The notes under the pieces are model-generated. The model saw only the letters and a program-made list of their open reading frames with translations. It made no database searches and was not told the DNA's origin. A DNA stretch of 64,000 nt from Bacteroidota bacterium (GTDB taxonomy: Bacteria > Bacteroidota > Bacteroidia > Chitinophagales > Chitinophagaceae), in assembly GCA_947460595.1 (NCBI GenBank), contig CANHGS010000002.1:233239-297238 (forward strand), written 5' to 3'. Shown here in pieces: positions 58,836 to 64,000 of the stretch. The translations under genes and the position numbers were made by a program. Within the stretch, counting starts at the first letter, position 1. Every line of letters starts with the position of its first letter.

Positions 58836-60758
58836 TTAACGCAATAAACTGATGCTACCTTCTTTGATAAATGGTTTGTTGCCAGGACCAATACCCTTGA
58901 CCAACCAACTGTATTCACCACTTACTTGAATTTTTCCTTGATAAGTGCCATCCCAGTACTGGTTACTATTATTGGTGTTAAATACGGTTTGCCCCCATCT
59001 ATTAAAAATAGCAATCTGGGTAACTTGTACCTGAACAGCTCTAACATACAATCGGTCATTGATGCCATCCCCATTGGGAGAAAAAGCCGTGGGAAGATAG
59101 ACTTCAGGACCTCTACCATATTTGATACAAACCGTATCCATACTAGTGCATAAACTGTCCTTGCCCCAAACCTTGATGGTATAACAGGTTGGCGTTCCTC
59201 CCGTTACAGTAGGATTGGCTATTCTAATATCACTCAGACCAGTACCAGGTGTCCAATGATAACTATTTTGAAGGGATGATTTAACTGGCATTTCATAAGG
59301 AAGATCATAAGCAATTACCGTATCCCTACCCGCGTCAGCACTGGGTTTGGGATAAACAAGAGGCACTTTTGTAACTATTCCAGTGCATCCCTTATCCGTA
59401 GTAATAGTGAGCATTATGGAATAACCCAACGGCACTGTATCCGTATAAGTATAAGCATAAAGCGGATCTTTTGCATTGGAGAAATTATTGGATCCTCTCA
59501 CTGTAATATGATCCCATTTATACTTGGTAATCTGTCCAGAACCAAAACTGGACAAATTCATAAATTGCATAGGAGAGCCGGCACAGATAGGCGCCTTCCA
59601 TTCAAAATCTACTTTTAAATTGTCGTAAACTTTTGCAATAGTTTTGACGGTATCGCGGCATCCAGCAGGATTACTTACTATTAAGGTTACTGGATAATCA
59701 CCAGAAGTTGGATAAGTATAAATGGGGTAGATACGCGTTGAAGAATCGGTTAGAATTTCAGGTACGCCAAAATCCCAGAGATAATCCAAGCTGCTATTAT
59801 TGGCATGATTGAATAAAAGGGTGGTGGTAGAACAAGTTACTGGGATTGCGTTTAATACAGCTTTACAATCCACTACATTGAGTTCTATTTCTCTTCTGTG
59901 CACATTAATTAGCACCCCATTTCTCCATTCTTGTATGTCTAGGCAAATAGTATAATTGCCCAGTACAATAGGAACACCAGAAAGCATACCAGTAATGGGG
60001 TCAATGCTCAAATTGCTATTCATACCAAAGGGTTGAAACAAAGAAAAATCATTGGCATAGCCGATGGTTCTTATTTGAGAAACCCCAATGGTTGTAACAC
60101 CTGCAGGATCTCCTATTACATAATGGAGTTCATCCCCATCAGGGTCTTGATAGTCAAATTTATATTGCAGTGGCTTTCCTACACAAGCGCCAATAATGGA
60201 GTCTGTTTTTGGAAAAGGACTACTATTAACAGGGGTACTGGTTCCAGGAATTCTGGTATGATACGTAAAAGAAGCACCTGGTTCGGGTATGCCAGCAACT
60301 ATTTCAACCCCTCCATTCCAAGTCTCGGTTAATAAATTTTTTTGTGGTGCATTGCGGCAACAATCACTTGTATAAACCAAATACCCATTTGGGTCAACCG
60401 GCAGGTCAATGGTTCCCGTGAATTCATAAAGATCATTACAGATATCGGGAGGGTTAATGGTGCAGGACTGGATCTTGGTTACGGCCAATCTTTGTTTGGA
60501 ACTTTGAATGGGTTTTAATTGGAAGACCTTAGTATGCGGAAAACCTGGAATATTATTAAAAAACCAAATCACAGGCGCATTAAAATCGGCAAAGCTTTTG
60601 CAGTTACGATTAATTCTGACCACTATCTTATAGGTATTGGTGTTACCGTTTTGCGATAATTGTTGATAGGTGATTTCCCCGCCCATGTACTGACCAGCAT
60701 GAACTTCACTTAGGCCAAGGGTCATTAATAGTAAGAAAAAAAAGAAATGGGTTTTCAT
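58836..60758 (-). CDS. PKD-containing secreted protein with gliding-motility-type (T9SS type B) C-terminal domain
   Basis: A 640-residue protein with a signal peptide (1-21, ending VHAGQ). After a beta-rich N-terminal region come PKD-like repeats (LDYLWDFGVP with YTYPTSGDYPVTLIVSNPAGC, then KYKWDHI and SYHWTPGTGLSD). The C-terminus has PTAFSPNGDGINDRLYV, FNRWGQTVF and the final YSWLVKG to SLLR block, the CHU_C/type B sorting signal for type IX secretion. It is probably exported across the outer membrane and attached to or released from the cell surface. Its function beyond adhesion-like architecture is unknown. Confidence 0.9.
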   Translation of the reverse strand: MKTHFFFFLLLMTLGLSEVHAGQYMGGEITYQQLSQNGNTNTYKIVVRINRNCKSFADFNAPVIWFFNNIPGFPHTKVFQLKPIQSSKQRLAVTKIQSCTINPPDICNDLYEFTGTIDLPVDPNGYLVYTSDCCRNAPQKNLLTETWNGGVEIVAGIPEPGASFTYHTRIPGTSTPVNSSPFPKTDSIIGACVGKPLQYKFDYQDPDGDELHYVIGDPAGVTTIGVSQIRTIGYANDFSLFQPFGMNSNLSIDPITGMLSGVPIVLGNYTICLDIQEWRNGVLINVHRREIELNVVDCKAVLNAIPVTCSTTTLLFNHANNSSLDYLWDFGVPEILTDSSTRIYPIYTYPTSGDYPVTLIVSNPAGCRDTVKTIAKVYDNLKVDFEWKAPICAGSPMQFMNLSSFGSGQITKYKWDHITVRGSNNFSNAKDPLYAYTYTDTVPLGYSIMLTITTDKGCTGIVTKVPLVYPKPSADAGRDTVIAYDLPYEMPVKSSLQNSYHWTPGTGLSDIRIANPTVTGGTPTCYTIKVWGKDSLCTSMDTVCIKYGRGPEVYLPTAFSPNGDGINDRLYVRAVQVQVTQIAIFNRWGQTVFNTNNSNQYWDGTYQGKIQVSGEYSWLVKGIGPGNKPFIKEGSISLLR

Positions 60759-60864
60759 GCAAGTATGAAAATAAGGAAAACTAGGGAGGGAATAGGGAGA
60801 TTTTAATGATGGCGAGAATTCTGATTGACAAGCAAATTCAACAGAATTGGGAATTAGATATATC

Positions 60865-60896
60865 TATGTTTGATTGCCAATCCTAGATTATATTTG
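60865..60896 (+). promoter_or_regulatory. Tandem -7 elements upstream of the GH2 gene
   Basis: TATGTTTG (60865-60872) and TATATTTG (60889-60896) are both perfect TAnnTTTG matches, 24 bp apart. The TTTG of the first lies 16 nt before the second. The ATG is 45 nt after the second element. Confidence 0.45.
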
Positions 60897-60941
60897 GATC
60901 AGTTTACCTCTTACCATTATTAACTTGCTTATCATAAGAAA

Positions 60942-63629
60942 ATGAAAACAAAGCTCCTTTTTGTGCTGCCCTTTCTCTTTGCCTGCCTGTTGGGAAATAC
61001 ACAGGATAGAATTTCTACTACTGTCAATAGTAATTGGCAATTTATACAAGGGGAAGATTCCGCTAGGCTGGGTAACCAAAATAAATGGACTACGGTTTCT
61101 ATTCCGCATACTTGGAACGCCAACGATGTAATGGACGAAGTTCCAGGATATTATAGGGGGGTGGGTTGGTATAAAAAAAATATTTACCTACCAAAAGCTT
61201 GGATTCAAAAAGAAGTCTATCTCAATTTTGAAGGGGTAGGTCAGGTGTCAGAAGTTTTTATCAATGGCAAGTCTGTTGGAAAACATATTGGTAGCTATAA
61301 TGCCTTCTCTTTTAATATTAGTCCTTTTCTAAATTTTTCAGGTGTTGAAAATACCTTGAATGAATTAGTGGTAAGGGTAGATAATAGCCATAATGAAAAC
61401 ATACCGCCATTAGCGGCAGACTTTACATTTTATGGAGGTATTTATAGAGATGTAAACTTAATAGCTGTAAACAAAGTACATTTTGATTGCGACAATTATG
61501 CTAGTTCAGGCGTTTTTATTAGAACCCCATTGGTCAATGAAACCAAAGCAGTGTTGAATATTAAGGGTGCATTTGTTAATGGATCCAATACCAAAAAAAA
61601 TATTCAAATTAGTCAACAAATTTTTGATGCGCAAGGGAATCTGTACGCAGAACTAAAAAAGGGATACAGTGCCAATGCAGGTCAAAAATTGGAATTTGAA
61701 CAGGAGTGGAATAACCTAAAGGGAATGCATTTATGGTCTATAGAAGATCCCTATTTGTATAGGGTGGTTTCTACCATTTCTGATGCAACTACCAAAGAGA
61801 AATTAGACGAAATCAGTAACCCGCTTGGATTTAGATGGTATCAATTTGACGCCAATACAGGCTTTTCTTTAAATGGAAAACCCGTTAAATTAATTGGGGC
61901 TAGTAGACACCAAGATTACAAAGGATTGGGAAATGCACTTGGTGATGAGATGCATGTTCAAGACGTAATGTTGCTAAAACAAATGGGCGGAAATTTTTTA
62001 AGAATTGCCCACTATCCGCAAGACCAGACCATCTTGGAAGCCTGCGATAAACTGGGCATTTTAACTTCCGTAGAAACGCCCATTGTCAATAGGATTACGG
62101 AAACGGAGGAGTTTTCAAAAAATGCCAAACAAATGCATCTTGAAATGATCAGGCAAAATTACAATCACCCAAGCTTGATTATGTGGACCTATATGAATGA
62201 AGTGTTATTGATGCCTAGGTATAATAAGGGGTCGGATCAACAAGAGAAATATTTTACCGCAGTCAATAAGTTGGCAAGAGAATTAGAAGACATCACTCAT
62301 GAAGAAGACAGTATCCGATATACCATGATTCCCAATCATGGCGCTTGGGATTTGTATAATAAAGTTGGGTTAACAAAAATTCCAAAATTGGTTGGATGGA
62401 ATCTCTACCAAGGTTGGTATAGCGGAACGTTGGAAGATTTTGGAAAATTTTTGGACAAACACCATACTGAATTACCAGACAAGCCGCTCTTGATTACCGA
62501 ATATGGATCGGATGCAGATATTAGATTACATAGTTTTAAGCCAGAGCGATTTGATAAGACAGTGGAGTATACCACGCAATTCCATCAGGCTTATTTAAAA
62601 GACATGATGAGCAGGCCATTTGTGGCAGCAGCCATGATTTGGAATTTGGCTGAGTTTAATTCCGAACAAAGAGCTGAGACTACCCCGCACATTAATGCCA
62701 AGGGCCTATTAACCTGGGATAGAAAACCAAAAGATAGTTATCGTTTTTATCAGGCCAATTTATTGAAAACGCCTTATCTACAAATTGGATCAAAAGAATG
62801 GGATAAAAGAACGGGGTTTGCAATTGCTGCTAATAATCTAAGTTCTGTTCAACCGATTACTATTTTCAGTAATCAAAAAAAGGTAACCGTTTCTTTGAAT
62901 GGGAAAGAAATTGGTACAGTATTTACTAATCAAGGAATGGCTAAAATAGATATTCCATTTGTCAATGGGAGGAATGAACTAATTGCTAGTTCTAATGAGA
63001 ATAGCGTTCAGGTGTTGGATCATGTGACAATTGATTTTCAGCTATTATCACAGAATTTAAAAAATGCCAGTTTACCCTTTCAAAACATGAATATTAGTTT
63101 GGGAGATAAGCGCTATTTCTTTGATGCTGTTGCTGGACAAACATGGATTCCAGAACAGGAATACCAACCTGGATCATGGGGTTATGTGGGCGGTCAGTTA
63201 TTTACCGTTCGTGGAAGCACTAGAACCGGTTATGGCACTACCAAGCATTTAATTGGCTCTGACTTGGATCCAATTTTTCAAACACAGCGAACAGGGATTC
63301 AACAATTCAAAATGGATCTACCCAATGGAACCTATGAAGTTTCCTTACTATTTGCTGAATTGCTGTCTCCTGCTAAAGCAAATGAATTGGTGTATAATTT
63401 AGGAAATGCTGCAGCACCAGAAGAGTTTAAGGAAAGGAGTTTTAATGTATCTATTAATGGGCAAGAAATATTATCTGGTTTTGGAAGTAGTAATTTTTTA
63501 GAGCCGCTTCATGCTATTACTACTAAGCATAGAATTGTGGTGAGTAATGGTGAAGGAATTACCCTTGATTTTAAAGCTTTGTTGGGAGAAGCTATTTTGA
63601 ATGGGCTTCAGGTGAGGAGGGTGTATTAG
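60942..63629 (+). CDS. Exported glycoside hydrolase family 2 protein with malectin-like C-terminus
   Basis: An 895-residue secreted enzyme with a signal peptide (1-20, ending LGNTQ). Domains run: GH2 sugar-binding (about 25-180, SIPHTWNANDVMDEVPGYYRG and GGIYRDV), an immunoglobulin-like domain, and the catalytic barrel with acid/base Glu420 (MWTYMNE) and nucleophile Glu520 (LLITEYGSD). A DUF4982-like stretch is followed by a malectin-type carbohydrate-binding domain (about 735-895, FDAVAGQTWIPEQEYQPGSWGY). Beta-galactosidase or beta-glucuronidase activity is likely, but the sugar is unknown. No SusC/SusD pair accompanies it in the window, so it is not visibly part of a polysaccharide utilisation locus. 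Confidence 0.9.
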   Translation: MKTKLLFVLPFLFACLLGNTQDRISTTVNSNWQFIQGEDSARLGNQNKWTTVSIPHTWNANDVMDEVPGYYRGVGWYKKNIYLPKAWIQKEVYLNFEGVGQVSEVFINGKSVGKHIGSYNAFSFNISPFLNFSGVENTLNELVVRVDNSHNENIPPLAADFTFYGGIYRDVNLIAVNKVHFDCDNYASSGVFIRTPLVNETKAVLNIKGAFVNGSNTKKNIQISQQIFDAQGNLYAELKKGYSANAGQKLEFEQEWNNLKGMHLWSIEDPYLYRVVSTISDATTKEKLDEISNPLGFRWYQFDANTGFSLNGKPVKLIGASRHQDYKGLGNALGDEMHVQDVMLLKQMGGNFLRIAHYPQDQTILEACDKLGILTSVETPIVNRITETEEFSKNAKQMHLEMIRQNYNHPSLIMWTYMNEVLLMPRYNKGSDQQEKYFTAVNKLARELEDITHEEDSIRYTMIPNHGAWDLYNKVGLTKIPKLVGWNLYQGWYSGTLEDFGKFLDKHHTELPDKPLLITEYGSDADIRLHSFKPERFDKTVEYTTQFHQAYLKDMMSRPFVAAAMIWNLAEFNSEQRAETTPHINAKGLLTWDRKPKDSYRFYQANLLKTPYLQIGSKEWDKRTGFAIAANNLSSVQPITIFSNQKKVTVSLNGKEIGTVFTNQGMAKIDIPFVNGRNELIASSNENSVQVLDHVTIDFQLLSQNLKNASLPFQNMNISLGDKRYFFDAVAGQTWIPEQEYQPGSWGYVGGQLFTVRGSTRTGYGTTKHLIGSDLDPIFQTQRTGIQQFKMDLPNGTYEVSLLFAELLSPAKANELVYNLGNAAAPEEFKERSFNVSINGQEILSGFGSSNFLEPLHAITTKHRIVVSNGEGITLDFKALLGEAILNGLQVRRVY

Positions 63630-63643
63630 GGGAGCTTAGGGTT

Positions 63644-63834
63644 GCGTTACAAATGATATTTGTAACGGCGGAGGCAGTGGTTGGGGGAGCGTTCTTTAGC
63701 GTTACAAATATTATTTGTAACGGCATTTGTTTATTTTGGATGAGCGTGCTGAAGCGTTGCAAATTTTATTTGCAACGGCTGGTGCAATGGTTGGGGGAGC
63801 TTAGGGTAGCGTTACAAATTTCATTTGTAACGGC
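63644..63834. repeat. Four REP-like palindromes in a 55-bp-period array
   Basis: Four 26-bp units begin at 63644, 63699, 63754 and 63809, exactly 55 bp apart. Each is GCGTTACAAAT, 3 nt, ATTTGTAACGGC, a 9-bp perfect hairpin. In unit 3 both arms carry the matching change (GTTGCAAAT and ATTTGCAAC), so pairing is kept. The 29-bp spacers are related (GGTTGGGGGAGC in two of three). They lie directly after the GH2 stop codon. Confidence 0.9.
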
Positions 63835-63924
63835 TCAATTTTGGATTGGTTTATTGAGGGAGTGCTCCTTCAGAACAGGATTACCTTCGGTGTTCCTCAA
63901 ATGGAGGGCTTACCCAAACGCCTT

Positions 63925-63940
63925 CCACGCTGTCGCGTGG
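63925..63940. repeat. Short perfect GC-rich hairpin
   Basis: CCACGC, TGTC, GCGTGG: a 6-bp stem with a 4-nt loop, located between the palindrome array and the large terminal palindrome. No open frame uses this stretch convincingly. It could end the GH2 transcript, though no immediate T-run follows. Confidence 0.6.
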
Positions 63941-63941
63941 G

Positions 63942-64000
63942 GGCTATTTTATTTATTCGCTTATGAAAGCGAGCTTTCAACGCTTATAAATAAAAAAGCC
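63942..64000. repeat. Large imperfect palindrome at the right window edge
   Basis: GGCT, one mismatch and TTTTATTTAT (63942-63956) match ATAAATAAAA plus GCC at 63986-64000. Inside, GAAAGC (63965-63970) pairs with GCTTTC (63973-63978). The whole 59-bp interval can form one long hairpin. It may continue beyond the window. Together with the palindrome array the stretch 63630-64000 contains no supportable gene. Confidence 0.7.

Noticed and set aside
63644..63834. CRISPR-like array (26-bp repeats, 29-bp spacers)
   Set aside because: The repeats are palindromes with arm changes, the spacers are related to each other (shared GGTTGGGGGAGC), there are only four units, and no cas gene is in the window.

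Overview
The window looks like chromosomal DNA of a Bacteroidota bacterium, most likely from the Chitinophagaceae/Chitinophagales. Supporting signs are a protein with a gliding-motility-type C-terminal domain (type IX secretion, type B), DUF3078 and DUF4294 proteins, an LptE-like lipoprotein, divergent ParE/ParC-type topoisomerase subunits, and many matches to the Bacteroidota promoter pattern (TTG/TTTG, about 19 nt, TAnnTTTG). The clearest promoter match lies upstream of the single tRNA gene. Shine-Dalgarno sequences are weak or absent at most starts. The species cannot be told from this stretch. The sequence is AT-rich and densely coding, with no phage, integrase, transposase or rRNA gene.

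Layout. 1-8.8 kb: PhzF-like isomerase (cut by the window edge), acyl-CoA carboxylase carboxyltransferase, GMC oxidoreductase, a DPE2-type 4-alpha-glucanotransferase with two starch-binding domains, dipeptide epimerase, a membrane protein. 8.8-16.4 kb: a candidate small RNA, trmH, then a leftward cluster miaB - sigma54-type activator - lptE - TPR-like protein - secG - terminator - mltG - yihY-like, devoted to envelope biogenesis and RNA modification. 16.5-27.7 kb: DUF3078, purK, hppD, L,D-transpeptidase, aspartate kinase, fructose-bisphosphatase, an ABC ATPase followed by a purine-rich tandem repeat, a DinB/YfiT protein, two tandem Nudix hydrolases, folC. 27.7-33.4 kb: TonB-like protein, TSUP and EamA transporters, an unusual radical SAM protein, a small membrane protein, a ureohydrolase. 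33.5-42.3 kb: ccmE and ccmF (cytochrome c maturation, CxxxY-type CcmE), DUF4294, the N-degron pair clpS-aat, tRNA-Val(TAC), a Ycf48-like propeller, tcdA, a NamZ-type muramidase, a Cys-cluster protein. 42.4-50.8 kb: parE - repeat - DUF1835 - cupin - parC, a secreted protein, cvfB, and a small basic protein behind a structured, uORF-containing leader. 50.8-64 kb: FAD/FeS D-lactate-dehydrogenase-like protein, a 31-residue membrane microprotein, a class V aminotransferase, THUMP methyltransferase, DoxX-like protein, lipid kinase, the type IX secretion substrate, a GH2 glycosidase with malectin domain, and finally a four-copy array of palindromes with an exact 55-bp period.

How the genes fit together. 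Most of the window is housekeeping: peptidoglycan turnover and recycling (MltG, YafK-type transpeptidase, NamZ, dipeptide epimerase), outer-membrane assembly (LptE, SecG), tRNA/rRNA modification (MiaB, TrmH, TcdA, THUMP methyltransferase), N-degron proteolysis (Aat + ClpS) and chromosome topology (ParE/ParC). The unexplained material is mostly non-coding: two copies of a 7-bp-based purine repeat placed at stop codons, the palindrome array at the right edge, a promoter-hairpin-terminator unit at 8.8 kb, and the leader-regulated small-protein gene at 50.4-50.8 kb.
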